Positions 13,401 through 26,160 of a stretch of 64,000 nt of DNA are shown here, piece by piece. Made by a program: the position numbers and the translations under genes. Positions within the stretch are counted from its first letter, which is position 1. Each line of letters opens with the position of its first letter. The DNA is from Chlorops oryzae (Eukaryota; Arthropoda; Insecta; Diptera; Chloropidae), in contig CM035807.1 in NCBI GenBank assembly GCA_020466095.1, positions 96,006,742-96,070,741 of the forward strand. The letters are read 5' to 3'. Under the pieces are notes generated by a model that searched no databases, was not told the origin of the DNA, and saw only the letters and a program-made list of their open reading frames with translations.

Positions 13401-14001
13401 TTTCCCTATCAGTACCGCTAGAATCTGGCTGACATATGCATTTGAGCGGAAACGAATCCAGCGCTTTTCTCAAAAGAAGAAAAATTGCTGCAATTTATGT
13501 TTTCCTTCCATGCTTTCGAATGAATGTCTTTTTCAAGTCCCTTATTCATGTGAATTTATTTAAAAAATTCTTATTTTTGCCAAATAATTTGTTTACGCAA
13601 ATTTATTTTTGAATTCATTTTTCTACTTTATTATTCGCTTCATGAAAATTGAGAATGTTATCTCGAACGAAAAATGTATGGAACAGTTGATTTGGGGTAG
13701 TGTTAACAACTCATTCGTGTGAACACATGGACTTAGGCTTATACAAAACACAATTGTAAACGAATGAATCTTTTTGGAATGAATCATTGAATCATTCACA
13801 ACATGAATCGTGATTTATGAATGATTTTATTTCAACGCAAAATTTTAATTGAATTAAAATTTTAATGCACTCTTTTAAACTAAAAAAGTTTGAATGAATT
13901 CTTTTGGGTTATAAATGATTAAAGAATCTAAATCTGAACTTATTCCTTGATGGTGAATGAATGAACTCAAATTTTAACTTTATTCCTCATTCCCATTTCC
14001 C

Positions 14002-14561
14002 ATAGACTTCTCAAAAGATTTCGATATTATCAATCACTCCTTGCCTTACCTTTATGGCAGATTGCAGGGAGTTAATGCTGCTGATAAGCTTTCATCACTT
14101 AAAGGTGTTCAAAGTGGAGTTCCTCAGGGATCCGTTCTAGGTCTCACTTTATTTATCATGTTTATTAATTATATAGCAATCTGCTGGAATAAAGTTAATA
14201 TTCATCTCTATGTAGGTGATGCACAACTTAATATTTCCAGACCCATTGTCCTCGCAGAAGACATTTTTACCCGATTTGATGAACATCTTCAATCGATTTT
14301 TGACTGGACGTTTAACCCATTTTTAGCCAACAACAAAGACATTAATTTTGTTCGAAAGATCGAACAGCCGCTAGAAAATGGGTTAAAAACAGCCTATCTT
14401 TGAACGTAGACAAAACAAAATTTCTGCTTGTTTCAAAGCAAAAGTCCAATATTGGTGACCTCCCTGTGGTGGTTATACACAATGTTCCTATAAAATTTTA
14501 CAGCCTTGCTACTTGTTTAGGGTTTAAAATCGACTCTCACTTGACCTCTAAAGACCGTTAA
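14002..14561 (+). pseudogene. Decayed non-LTR retrotransposon reverse-transcriptase fragment (jockey-like)
   Basis: The translation shows DFSKDFDIINHSL, then GVQSGVPQGSVLG with LFIMFINYI, then the degraded catalytic box as YVGD (normally Y-A/x-D-D), then DWT. A frame change near 14379 is followed by WVKNSLSLNVDKTKFLL. These are RT motifs of the jockey/I group of non-LTR elements. The endonuclease and RNase H parts are absent, the second catalytic Asp context is altered, and stops end both frames (14403, 14559). It is an inactive relic only a few hundred bases long. The frame change is explained by an 80-bp foldback insertion at about 14310-14390. Confidence 0.8.
14310..14390. repeat. Short foldback (MITE-like) insertion inside the RT relic
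   Basis: The left arm GTTTAACCCATTTTTAGC and the right arm GCTAGAAAATGGGTTAAAAAC are near-perfect inverted complements flanking about 40 bases. The RT reading D-W-T ... K-N-S-L-S-L-N is broken exactly at the two arms, as expected for an insertion into the retrotransposon copy. Confidence 0.5.
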
Positions 14562-15617
14562 AAAGCTACCGTCTGCAAGGCTTACTTATTGTGCAATTTT
14601 ATTTATTTCCTCCAGATTTGAAAAAAAAATCAGCCTTTCTAAGCACACTGGGGAGGGGATATGAAGGGAGCAACAATTTCGATCATTTTTTTAAGCAGAG
14701 GTAATCACATTTTTCCTTTAATTGACGCTTAAAATACTCCCTTTTCCCATGAAGAAAAACTTCAGGGGAATATTTAATTATGATAGGGATGTATCTAAAA
14801 ATCAACAAGTTTTTTAGAGCGCTGTAGTCGGCTATAATTACAAAAATTTAACCTTAATAGTGTAAACAACCTGGGTTATCTGAACAGCCCTTGGAAAAAT
14901 TTGTTCACTCAATCCACATCTTATATAATTTTTTTTATTTTTGAAAAAAACCTTTAAAGTACAAGGTGAAAGATTTTCTTATTGGGTTTTCATGCAAAGA
15001 GAGTTGTATCGCAAATATTTTTGAACCAAAAATTTGAAAAATTTTTTCTTCAATTCCTAAAATCGAACACTGCAGATTCGTTCGTTCGAATGTGGAAAAC
15101 ATGTTCAATTTTCCAATAAGATCAAACAATAGAAGTTGAGATGTTAAAAGGATTCTAGCAGTTATCATTCTAAGAAAATTAATTTCATTCTCTTTTATGA
15201 GTTTCCTATTTGCACGAATTTTTATTTAAAAAAAAAACAAAAATTCTCACCAGGAAAATATTATTCTAGATCCGTTTGAAAAAGAATTCCTTCTTCAGAT
15301 GAATTGGTTTACAAGCAAAATGAAATTTAATTTAATTTTCTCTTTTATAAAATCATCACTCCTCAGAAGTTATGGAGGAGAAATTTCGCATTCGGATAAG
15401 AATTAAAAAATTGGCATAGAAAGTTTTCTCCCATCCTCTACGAAATCACTCTTTCGATTTGACGTCCAAATGAATTAATTCAATGGAATTTATTATTTTT
15501 TCATATCATATCATAGGTATCAAAAAATTTTCATGATTGATGCGAGAAACTTTTCTACGTACTCCACACCATGAAGAGCAAAAATTTTGAATATAAAAAC
15601 TATAAAAAAACAAGAAA

Positions 15618-16461
15618 GGGTGTTATAGTCAGGCGAGCCTGATAACAGAATACCCGACACAGACACGCATCTTCAAATAATTTTTAATATCAGGAGGTGT
15701 TTAAGGCCATAGGGGCTCCATATTCCGAATTTTGTTTAATTTCTTTATGAAAACCGCCCCTTTTCCACGCCCAATTTTCCAATTTTTTTAAATTATAATC
15801 GGAGGCTTAAATATACGCTCAAATTTTAAGTTTCATTAAAATATTTCGAAAAAGTCCGATTTTGAGGCAGTTTTGGGATTTTTGTGGCAAACCCTAGAAA
15901 TGGAGGTACTACCCTTACTAATGGACCGAACAGAGAATTTTTTTGTAAGGATGTTTATGGCTACAAAGGAAGCATAAGTGTCAAATTTTGTTCAAGTTCC
16001 ATTTGAATTTCGGGTGTAGGAGACAATTTTCGAAAACCGCCCTTCTGCCACGCCCACTTGTCCAATTTTTGGAAATCATAATACGGGCCTTTAAATATGA
16101 TCAAATATCAAATTTCATCAAAATATCTTGAAAAAATTCGATTTTAGAGCAGTTTTTGTGATTTTCGTTACAGACCCTAGTACTGGAGGTACCCCTAAAA
16201 ATGGTCCGATTGGGTCCATTCTCGAACTTGTTCTTACTCATTTCGCCGAGAGCACGCATACTCAATTTTGTCAAGATAGCTCAACTCCTTCGATAAGATA
16301 ACTGTATACAGACAGACAGACAGACAGACGGGCATGGCTAAATCGAATCTCCTGGTTACGCTGATCATTTCTATATATATTTTCTATGGTCTATTTCGAC
16401 TGGTTCTGGGTGTTACACACAACCACACAAACGCAATATACCCTCGACACAGAGTATAAAA
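15618..16461 (+). mobile_element. Helitron/DINE-like non-autonomous element, copy A
   Basis: This copy starts GGGTGTTATAGTCAGGCGAG, contains AATACCCGACACAGACAC, and has two internal blocks describing 'ACCGCCC ... CACGCCCA'. A (CAGA)n tract at about 16309-16330 is followed by CATGGCTAAATCGAATCTCC, and the end is ACACAGAGTATAAAA. It has no coding capacity and aligns by eye over its whole length with copies at 22311 and 53640. Its terminal hairpin is slightly decayed (GCCTGATAAC instead of GCCTGACAA). Helitron assignment rests on hairpin ends, the microsatellite core and the lack of long TIRs; it is tentative. Confidence 0.7.
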
Positions 16462-17755
16462 AATAAGAACCGAATGCAATCAGAGCAAGACTCATGTTGA
16501 AACTTGATAGATCACACTCAAATTTATTTTCTAAGCTTCAATATTTCAAAAGAAAGAAATAAATATTGATACTTCATTGAGGAAAACTACGCTTCCATGC
16601 GTAACTTGACCCAGTTTTAGCTCTTCGGTTATATATTTTTTTTAGAATACAATATATAAAGCATTTCTCTAGTGGAGAATCCTAGAAAACACTTCACTTT
16701 TCATCGTACTCGATACTTTTTAAGAACACGTTCATCTCTGTTGTTTCTCACATGTCCGAAAGGAAAAATTGGATAAACATCCATGGATGAGTACGTATGT
16801 ATCTGAATGCATAGGTGGGCATGGACATACATATCTGTATGCGGAATAAATGATAACCAGGTGAATCGGTATGGCATTGCATCTTTCTTTTATGAGTTGA
16901 GAATTGCTTTCTTTTTTCGTTATTTTTTTCTTTTCCATTTTTGTTATTTTTTTTTAAATTCTTTTCTTCCTATTCTTTTCGTTCATGCTTGAATAAAAGC
17001 AGAATTTGTAACTCGCCTGATGCATGTGTGGAAGGAGGGAAATAAAAAATTGCATAACCATATATGCAGACAGCTCTTTACATTAAGCAAATAAGATCAT
17101 TCGGTGGTTACTTTGGTGTGGTTTTGCGTCGATGCAATGCCGCTTACCTTGTGCAAATCTTATGAAAGCAGGAAGTTAAGAGAAACTTTTACGGAATTTC
17201 CTTATTACTCTGGCTCGAGCTGTGTTCCCACAACGAGTTTTCCGTGTGCGGTTTTGTCGGGCATAAAATGTAAAAAGTTTCAAAACGAGTCTTGAAACGA
17301 CTCGAAATGGCTTCAAACTATGCGTAAGTTTGTTCTGTTTTATTTTTTTTTTTCTTACCTACTTCCAACCGTCGCCCTACCCCTTTACCACTTCATTTTG
17401 CACTCTCTTTTGAGTTCTAAGACTTTTCTAGGCTTCCAAAAGTTGATGTCTGAAAATTTATGCGCCCACATGCAACAAAGCAGATACGAGAAAAAGCACA
17501 AGGACAAGTTCACGGAATGCAGTTACGTTCACACACACACACAGACGCACAATCGTACAAATGCGTTTGTATGTGCTGCGAAAATAGTTGTGTACAAATT
17601 TTCACCTTTTCATGCACATCCCGTTTTGGTTTGTTGCTGTTTTCCTGCCGTATTTGTAGGTTACCCGTTTCTTCCTTATTGCCGGATTTTCAGCTCGACT
17701 TGAAAGTCTTGAATCGGGCAATGCGAACGATTTGCATTGAGATTCATGAGTCTTG

Positions 17756-17790
17756 TTGTTGTTGTTGTTGTTGCTGCTGTTGTTGTCGCA
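17756..17790. repeat. (GTT)n trinucleotide repeat
   Basis: About eleven GTT/GCT units in intron. It produces spurious poly-Cys, poly-Val and poly-Asn frames. Confidence 0.9.
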
Positions 17791-18121
17791 ATTTTTGTTT
17801 TTCTTTCTGTTCTGCTCATTGTCGAGAAGAGTAATTGTCGTGTTACCATGAGCTACCATCTTTCGGTGAACTTTGCAGCATTACTTTGTAACATCAGAGA
17901 GTTTCCAGGATGCGAGCAGCTCAAAAGAGAATTGTTTGAAATTGAACAAAAAAAAAGAACAAAAACATTCAAAATTATGCAGATTTCTTTCTTCAAAACG
18001 GAAAATTTTCATTTCTCTTAACAATTTTCTTTTACTCCATTTTGGTTTCTTAATATTCCATTTTGTAACGAAAGATTTTTCGACTCATGAGAACCCCCTG
18101 CTGCCCCCCGATTAATTCACT

Positions 18122-18835
18122 TCAGCGGCTCACGTTTAAGGAAATTCCATTACTCATACAGCTAAAAGAAAGCAAGGAATAACAAAAAATCCATATAAAT
18201 ATAAAGATCACAAAGAACCATCCGAATCGGCATACCAACGAGGCCAGTGTTCCGTCATCGATTGACACCTTCTTGTAGTAGTTCGTCCGGACGACTTCCT
18301 TTTCTTCATTCTCAAGCAAACAAAAGACATCCTCGGCATGCATCCATATCTCACTCTCGTTTAATTTGAACAGCTTGTGTGCATCTTTGCGAAATTCAAG
18401 AATGGCCGACCAAATCTGATCGTGGGCACGTACTAAATTCTGCAGAACCTCAGACTTGTTCAACGACTCCTCCGTATTCAAATACTTCTCTTCGATCTTA
18501 TCGATTTGATTCAACAGTCTTATGAATATGAAGTCTCGATAGCGTTCTTTCAACTCATTTTCGCGATCCTCCTCTTCGGCCCAATCGCGGAGGCTTGTTC
18601 GCAATTTGAATGCAAGCAAAACTAGTACGAAATTTACAACGGCCAAGAGTATTAGGAACGAATATGCATATTTGTAGCGAACGAATTCGGTTGCATAATG
18701 TAAGAGATTTTTTTGCCAATAGATCAGATCTCGACCGTTATACTTCAGTTCGTAGTGTAAATACGCGTAGAAACCAAAAACGACCAAGGACGCTGTTCCT
18801 ATTGGCATTAAACACTGTAGAAAGCAGCTATCCAT
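18122..18835 (-). CDS. Intronless three-pass membrane protein of unknown family, nested in intron (paralogue A)
   Basis: A 237-residue single-exon reading frame on the strand opposite the host gene, starting MDSCFLQCLMPIGTASL. Hydrophobic segments lie at about residues 10-29, 56-78 and 204-226. Between the second and third is a charged, helical, probably cytoplasmic or lumenal domain (EEEDRENELKERYRDFIF onwards). Its central motif YRDFIFIRLL at 99-108 and the N-terminal YLHYELKYNGRD at 25-36 are shared with the plus-strand gene at 43962-44600. I do not recognise the family and assign no function. Length, balanced composition, a well-placed Met and conservation with a second locus all argue it is real. 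No intron, polyA run or target-site duplication is evident beside it. Either TM-poor orientation is possible. The nested, antisense, intronless setting suggests tissue-restricted expression or an origin by local duplication or retroposition (inference). Confidence 0.78.
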   Translation of the reverse strand: MDSCFLQCLMPIGTASLVVFGFYAYLHYELKYNGRDLIYWQKNLLHYATEFVRYKYAYSFLILLAVVNFVLVLLAFKLRTSLRDWAEEEDRENELKERYRDFIFIRLLNQIDKIEEKYLNTEESLNKSEVLQNLVRAHDQIWSAILEFRKDAHKLFKLNESEIWMHAEDVFCLLENEEKEVVRTNYYKKVSIDDGTLASLVCRFGWFFVIFIFIWIFCYSLLSFSCMSNGISLNVSR

Positions 18836-19254
18836 TTTTCGATTCTCCGTGCTTGTTCATATCTCTTGAATGATGCGTATGTCTCAGATTATTGCAAAAA
18901 TGAGAATGTGAAAAAAAGGCTTCCCGGATGAATCAGAACTCAGACTCACAATGGGTCAGGCATTTGAGCCAGAGCTTGGCTTGAAGAATTTTTATTTATA
19001 AAGAAAAAAACAAAAAAGAAATTTTTTCCTTTGACGTTTCAAATTTCTCATTCATGCATTTTGAAAAAAATTTCACTAAAACCAAAAATGAAGTGACATT
19101 TTCTGAAGAACATTGAAAAATGTTAAATAAAATATGCCGAATTTTCAATAAAATTACATCAAACGGGAGAGTGAAAGACGGGATTTACACAGTAAGACAT
19201 TTCGTAAATGAAAATTTTTTTTGTTGGCTTGGTGTGGGGTGTGAGCGTTTTTCT

Positions 19255-19286
19255 AAGGTGTATTTAAATTAAATTAAATACACCTT
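19255..19286. other. Short perfect hairpin
   Basis: 13-bp arms AAGGTGTATTTAA and TTAAATACACCTT around a 6-base loop. It lies about 400 bp upstream of the start codon of the minus-strand nested gene. Function unknown. Confidence 0.5.
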
Positions 19287-19622
19287 GCGCTTTTCTCTCT
19301 TCCCCGTCAACAAAAATATATTTTTCTATTGAAATGTCGTACTGAGTGAAGAACAAAAAAGGAGTCAGAAAATACATAGAATTGCAAATATTTTGAAAGG
19401 CAAGAGTAACAAAAAATTGAACTAAAGTGCAATAAAATATGTATAAGTGAGAGAAATGTTAAAAATGGTTTCTGATATTTAGAACAAAGAATATTTTTCT
19501 TCAAGAGCTGCAAACGCTAATATGTATTAAAGCGATGGAACGATGAAAAATTTTGCGGTGGGCCTAACGAGAAAATAAAAGGGACGAAATTGAATAAACT
19601 AAAGTAAAACCATGTAGTGGAG

Positions 19623-20070
19623 TTCTAGTCAAGCGAGTCTGACAAAACATTACCACCCGAGTAATATTAAATTTAGGCTTGATTTGGGCGCCCATTGGGC
19701 TCAATTTGGGCACGTTTGTTCACTACCCATGCCCGGTTTGCCCGGTCGTGCTTTGGGCGTGTAAAATAAATACAAATGTTTTTATTCGAGCAGCCAAAGG
19801 TATTGAATTGGTATTGAATTACTTTATTAAAACCGTCCTTGCCACGCCCACTGTTCTTATTTTGGGGCATTCAATCAAACGCTTAAATATGTATGTAAAA
19901 TCTCAAAAACTCTTAATTTAGAGCAGGCTCTAAAACTTGTCTGACCATGACCATTCTCGAACATGATCTTGCTCATGTCTTCGTCCATACGCGTTAAGAT
20001 ACATAAACTCCTTCAATAAGAAAACTGTTAACAGATAGTAAAACAGACGGATATGGCCAATATATCCTCC
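19623..20070 (+). mobile_element. Diverged fragment of the same Helitron/DINE-like family, copy D
   Basis: It begins GTTCTAGTCAAGCGAGTCTG (compare TATAGTCAGGCGAGCCTG in intact copies), keeps CCGTCCTTGCCACGCCCA and CATTCTCGAACATGATCTTG, and ends near ACAGACGGATATGGCC. The middle is shortened and heavily substituted, so it is an older copy. Confidence 0.6.
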
Positions 20071-22310
20071 ATACAAGGTGTGTCGGTTACAAAAATGTAT
20101 TCAGACCCATCGTTGCCAAAGTTCAACTTATTCATTACCGATTATATGAAAAGCTAATGAGAATTGATTCCACTATCAATATTACGATTTGTCATTACCT
20201 AAAAAGCTGGTTTCAATTGTAAAAATGGAGGTTTGACAGCTTGCAAAAGCAAAATAATCAAAAGGCGAAGATAAGAATTGCTAGACTTGATCATTCGAGT
20301 GTGGGGTGTCCGCTTGAATATTGATTATTTACAAAGCAAGATATATATTTCGGCAAAAACTTAAAAAATTTTTCCACAATCCATTTCTTTTGAAAATCAC
20401 TAATTTTCAAAAGTAGATAGTTTATGCTTGCTAGAGATGGCGATATGCTCAATAAGTGCAAGAGTACTGAATGCAATCATGCTCATTAAAACTAATTAAA
20501 GGTTAATGTGTCATTTCCGCCACATTATCGACCATTGCTTTGTGTGGGTAATGTAAACTTAATGGGTTCATTGGCGTATAAATTAGTAAATCCGCCTAAG
20601 TAGCATAAGAGAATTTTGAAATTCAATTTATCAAGTTGTCTGATCATTTTCGTACTTTAAAAAAGAGATACAGGCCAGGAAGATCGATTCTACTACTGAT
20701 GCTATAAGTATTATTAAAATCTAGAAAACCGTCGTTCAGATTCAGCTACAAACCTAAGTATTTGTCTTCTCTTGTTCGCCAAGGGCCAATTGAAAGGAAT
20801 CCTTACTAAACTGAGACCCGATTCCTATTAATGCAGAAGAGCATGGCCAAATGCCATAAAAAGTAAGTATATTTGGTTACTACTTATGATGGCATCCAAT
20901 CAAAGAACAATTCGACCGTTAACACTCTTTATATGTACTTCTCAATCTCTCAAGGCTTTTCATCAAATTCAAATTAAGTTTTGTGACTTTTCAATTCAAT
21001 TTGCCGCCATCGAACTATCAAACTATCGCACGATTGCGTTAAACCAATGGAAATTGATTCGTAAATGGTAAAATGGCTTTGATGCCATTTTGAAAATTTC
21101 CATTCAAACGTGTGGCAATGAGCAGCACTGAATTTTCCCGACGGCGAATAAGTGCAATACAACAATTTTGCCATCATGTGCACCAGCTGTAACGCTCTGT
21201 CCCTATATATGTTCACCATAAACAGAGCAACAATACATAGCGTACGTTTATCTTATTTTCCCTTTTTTGATGCAATGTAGCGGAAACGTGAATGGCAAAA
21301 CGGGAAGATAGAGGCATAAAAAAATAAAAAATAAAAATAAAAATAAAAAAAAGGATGAAATTGTGAAAATGACGCTTAATGTACGTGTGGCTGCATCAGA
21401 TATCCCATCTGCCGAAAATTATGGGAAATTCGGGGGATTGTTGCCGAAAAAGTGTGACACATTTTTATTCCGAAATGTTTTATGCGACCGCCGTTCAATT
21501 TCTGCTGCAGTGAAATGCAACAATTTGATGCAAGCGCCCCATTGTATGCAACGACTATTGTTCTGCGCTTAGGCTGGCTGCGCTATTGCGATTTTTTTGC
21601 ATTTTGCGCGTTTTGAGGATTTTTTCTTTCATCTATTTTTTGTTGTTATTGTTCCTGTTGTTGTTTTTCTCTGTTTGCGGCTCCAAAAAACTTTATCAAA
21701 ATTGAATTCAATTTCGACTCATTGAAGCATATGAACGGGCGGGTAAAAAATTCTCTTCCACTCTTCGCACCGCGGTGATTGCAATCAGAAAAAGAGTGTT
21801 TTTTTTTTTGAATTTCTCGTCATATTTCGTTTTCGTTCCAGTTACAAACTTCCTGTGGATTTTTCGGTATAAATGTAGTAAAATAGACGTTGCTCATTTT
21901 TTCCCTTCTCAATTAAAATTGATTTATTTGCATTTTTCCGATTTTTATGGCCAGTGACAACTGCGACGGCGGGCATCTATGCCAAACGGTCGTCAAGTGT
22001 GTGTTTGTTTGGCTCCAGCCGCTGTAGTGCGTGGAAGGCTCCATTGTGTGATAGAGATGCAAATATTTTCGATTGCCTTTGAGCACGAGAGATTCTCTTA
22101 GTTCAGATGGTAGGAGACGGAAGGTGTAGGAGAAACCGTTTGCAAATATCGGAAATTGGAGAATCGAAATCCGCAAAAAAAATATGAAATAAATATTTTT
22201 CTTAGATAAGGACCCTCAAAACCTTAACTCTTTAAGAAAACCTGAAATTCACATTTTCGAATCAAAATTTATAAAAAATTTTCACAACAAGAGCTGCTGA
22301 AAACAAGTAA

Positions 22311-23175
22311 GGGTGTTATAGTCAGGCGAGCCTGACAATAGAATACCCGACACAGACACACGTGTTGAAATAACTTTTAATATCAAGAGGTGTTTAAGAC
22401 CATAAGGGGTCCCATATACCGACTTTTCTTAGATTTCTTTATGAAAACCGCCCCTTTGTCACGCCCACTTTTCCAATTTTTTTGAATTCTTATCGGAGCT
22501 TAAATATACGCTCGAATTCTAAGTTTCATTGAAATATTGCGAAAAAGTCTGATTTTAAGGCAATTTTGGGATTTTTGTGACAGACCCTGGTACTGGAGGT
22601 ACCCCTAAAAATGGTCCGATCAAGGAAATTTTTTGGGAGGATGTTAAAGGCTACAAAGGAAGCATAAGTGCCAAATTTCGTTCAAGTCCCATTTGAATTT
22701 CGGGTGTAGGAGACAATTTTCGAAAACCGCCCTTCTGCCACGCCCACTTTTTCAATTTTTGGAAATAATATTACTGGCCTTTAAATATGATCAAATATCC
22801 AATTTCATCAAAATATGTTGAAAAACTTCGCTTTTAGAGCAGTTTTTGTGATTTTCGTAACAGACCCTAGTACTGGAGGTACCCCTAAAAATGGTCCGAT
22901 CGGGTCCATTCTCGAACTTGTTCTTACTCATGTCCCCATGAGCACGCATACCAAATTTTGTCGAGATATCTCAACTCCTTCGATAAGATAACTGTATTTA
23001 AACAGACGGACAGACGGACAGACGGACAGACGGACGGACATGTCTAAATCGAATCTCCTGGTGACGCTGATCATTTCTATATACATTTTGTATGGTCTAT
23101 CTCGACTGGTTCTGGGTGTTACACACAACCACACAAACGCAATATACCCTTGACACAGAGTGTGTCGGGTATAAA
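22311..23175 (+). mobile_element. Helitron/DINE-like non-autonomous element, copy B (best preserved)
   Basis: The 5' end carries the perfect hairpin GTCAGGCGAGCCTGAC (22321-22336), then ATACCCGACACAGACAC. The 3' end is GACACAGAGTGTGTC followed by GGGTATAAAAA, so TACCCGACAC near the left end is the inverse of GTGTCGGGTA at the right. The core contains (GACAGACG)n at about 23005-23040 in front of GACATGTCTAAATCG. No open frame of note; non-autonomous. Confidence 0.75.
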
Positions 23176-23841
23176 AAGAACCCGGTCAATGCTTTTACTT
23201 AGGAAACACCGTAGGTACTCATATAAAAGATCAACACAACACATATTGCTATGGAAAATGGGCAGCAAGTAAAAAAAAAGAAAAAATCAAAACATTTTAA
23301 ATCTCAAAGGTTTTGTTTATCACGTCGTCCTGGTGGGCGTTCCTTTGGCGTTGTCGCATACAACATTTCAAAGTTTTCAAGTTTTTGCTCTATGTAGGTG
23401 CCTATGTGCTTTTGCTGTGCATGTGCTTTTAAAGATATGGTCACTGTCAGTGGTTTTGCGTTTCAATACGCTGCAGGCAGTATGGAAACTTTAGAAAGTT
23501 TCACAGAATATAATCAAAAATAAAAAAAAAAGTGAATAAGTAGGAACTATGGAAGAGTTTGAAAGCGGATGCTGCAATGTAAGTGCAAACTAAAACTTGA
23601 AGAGACCAACACACGCCCACACACCCACACACCAACATGTGTGCATCATGAAGAGCTTAAATCGGATGTGGGCGTCTTTTGCTTCTTAGTGGTGTTGTTG
23701 GTAAAAGTTAAGCACGCTCGGGAAATATGGATTTTGCTACAAAACTATCGAATCTAGAGCTTAATTTTTTAGTATTTTTTGGTTTTTGTTTTTTCTGCAC
23801 ATACTTAGGAGGAATTGAGTAATTGAAAAATCTATATTTAA

Positions 23842-24758
23842 AAAAAAAAACACTATTATTTCCCCAGAGTGTGGGTTGTTTTCTTTTTTTTAAATAAAAA
23901 AAAAGCTTTTAATTCAGGAGTCGAAGATGTCAAAAGCGACTTACGCTCCTTATTTATTCATTTGTGTTCGAGTTCAAAAGTTTTTATGCGACTTTCGATT
24001 AAAAAAGTTTCAAGAAAAATCCGCGTTAATCAAAATAAAGTGCAAGAAATCATTTTAATTCAGATTTTATTCATTCATTGTAATTGATTCGGGCAGAGAC
24101 ACACAATGGGAGAGGGAAGGAGAGAGTGAAAGAGTCTGTTAAGTTTTAATTGAAATAACTCCCTTGCTTTTTACATTCAGATTTCTTGAATACTCTTTCA
24201 ATTCGTATTTAAGATATTTAAGTGAATTATGCACTTTATTTCGTTCCTTCGTTTTGTTTTCGGTTTTTTTTTTCTCTTTTTTCTTTTTCGGTTCGCTGTT
24301 TCACTGTTTCGATTCTTACGAATTGCGTTCCTTTTTATGTTCAAATTAATTTGCTAAAACGAAGGCAAGGAAAAAGGTTTCTTTCTTCAATTCGAAGACG
24401 TAATTTGCTCGAGGTATGCTCTTCTCTGCCGGCAAAAATCTTTGTTGGTTTCGCCGGCTTTTAACGAAAGAGAATGCAATGCTTTTCCGTTTTCAACAAT
24501 TTCTGCAGTTCTTTTTATTTATTTATTTATTTTTTTTTTTTTGAGAACTTAAGTTTAATTTAGACATTTTACTGTACATACTTTGCTTTTCACTCTTTTG
24601 TTGGAGCATTATGTTAGTTCTGGTACTTGCCTTTTAAGGAATTTCGTAGACAATCTGAAATAAAACGCCCATAAGAAAACGGAAACACAGAAGCTGGCTT
24701 TCGAGAATTTCACATCAAGAGGAAAATACAAGACGAAAAACGAAAACTTTACTTTAAC

Positions 24759-24795
<37 letters not shown>
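23842..24795. repeat. 0.9-kb duplicated segment, copy 1
   Basis: From TTATTTCCCCAGAGTGTGGG to the (GA)n tract at 24764-24795, this segment recurs at 26161-27077. It is non-coding intron. The open frames in it (for example FRFLEYSFNSYLRYL) appear in both copies only because the DNA is duplicated. Confidence 0.85.
24764..24795. repeat. (GA)n microsatellite
   Basis: About 16 GA units at the right edge of duplicated copy 1. Confidence 0.95.
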
Positions 24796-24800
<5 letters not shown>

Positions 24801-26160
24801 GAGAGAGAAACATTGCTTCACGGTAAAGCCAAGCAAAAGTGAAAAGTTAGCCACAACGTTGCTTTTTATACGGCGTTGAGCAAACCTTTCCGAGCTTAGA
24901 ATTTAAAATGCATTGAAACCAAAATCTGTTGCTGAAAGTCGTAAAAGGAGTTTCATGAAACCAATCCAGTTGCCGAGATGTCAAAAAAAGGTTTTCTGTA
25001 ACTTTGTTTTAAGGAGTCACATCATTAACTATATTTTCGGTTACAAATTATATGGATCTAAACTGGAATCACTGTCGAGTTTCTGAATAATATTCAATGC
25101 AACCGAATCAGATTTTGTTACTGAGCGCGTATCAAGAATACTGCTCTGTGGCAAGTATAAAGTAGCACAAAGGGTTTCATTCAATTCTTATAGCGACTAA
25201 AACAAAACTTCTCTGTAAGCCATGCGTGAGTCTTGTATTATAGCTATCAATTATTTCATCACTGAATTTAATACGATTTGTCGATGACCAATACGTATGT
25301 TGTTAGTTTATTTGGCGAATCATAGCAGCAAACACTTGTCTATACATTTTTTTTTAACTGGATTCGATTCACAATAAGCGAAAAAAGTAAGGCTTGAACG
25401 AGTCATAGAAAAAGGGTCAAGAAAAACAAATTTTGCGGTTCTTCTACAACAATAGTGCAATTTAAATTAGCTGATTGTACCCATGTAGCGTACTCAGTGC
25501 TTAAAAATCAGTGTGGTCCACATAATATTATGTAAAAAGTTTAAAATGATGCATACTCCAACTTATTTCGTGCACATCCAAAGCGATTTAACTGAATTTT
25601 GGCCCATGTTTGCATATCGCAACCCGGCAACTAAGGAGACACAACTCAAAATTTTAATTTTTGCTAAATATACAATTGTTTTTGACTATAAACATATTTT
25701 AAAATAAAACCTTTTTGCAAGAAGAATGATTTTACACTTTTAGAAAAATAATTTTTTCTTTATTATTGTTCCTATTATAAATTTTTTTACCAAATTATTT
25801 CTTATATTTTTGGCTGCAGTCTCTTTGATCGATTTACCACAGTTGAACAAAAAGACCGAATTTAATCATTACAGGACAAACATAAAATTTAACTAACTTC
25901 AAATGAGTAAAAAAGCACTAACTCAAAATGAGTCTCTATGTCAATGCCAACAAGTGTCAATATTGCAGCAAAATAGAACCATAAAGTTTATATGCATTAA
26001 ATAAATAATGACTATTCTTATATTAGGTAGAAATGTTGCTAAAGTAAAAGTCAAGTTTTAGTCAACTTGAATCGAGGGTCATTTTTAGATAAAAAAATTT
26101 TATTTAACAAAAAAATATCAGGAATAAATTCTTGCTCCAATGCTAGTATAAAACGCATAT

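Noticed and set aside
21363..21572. 69-codon plus-strand frame MKMTLNVRVAASDIPS
   Set aside because: Short, no recognised motif, and no supporting signal; kept out of the annotation.
22928..23134. Minus-strand frame with a VRLSVCPSVRLF run
   Set aside because: Translation of the (GACAGACG)n microsatellite inside Helitron/DINE-like copy B.
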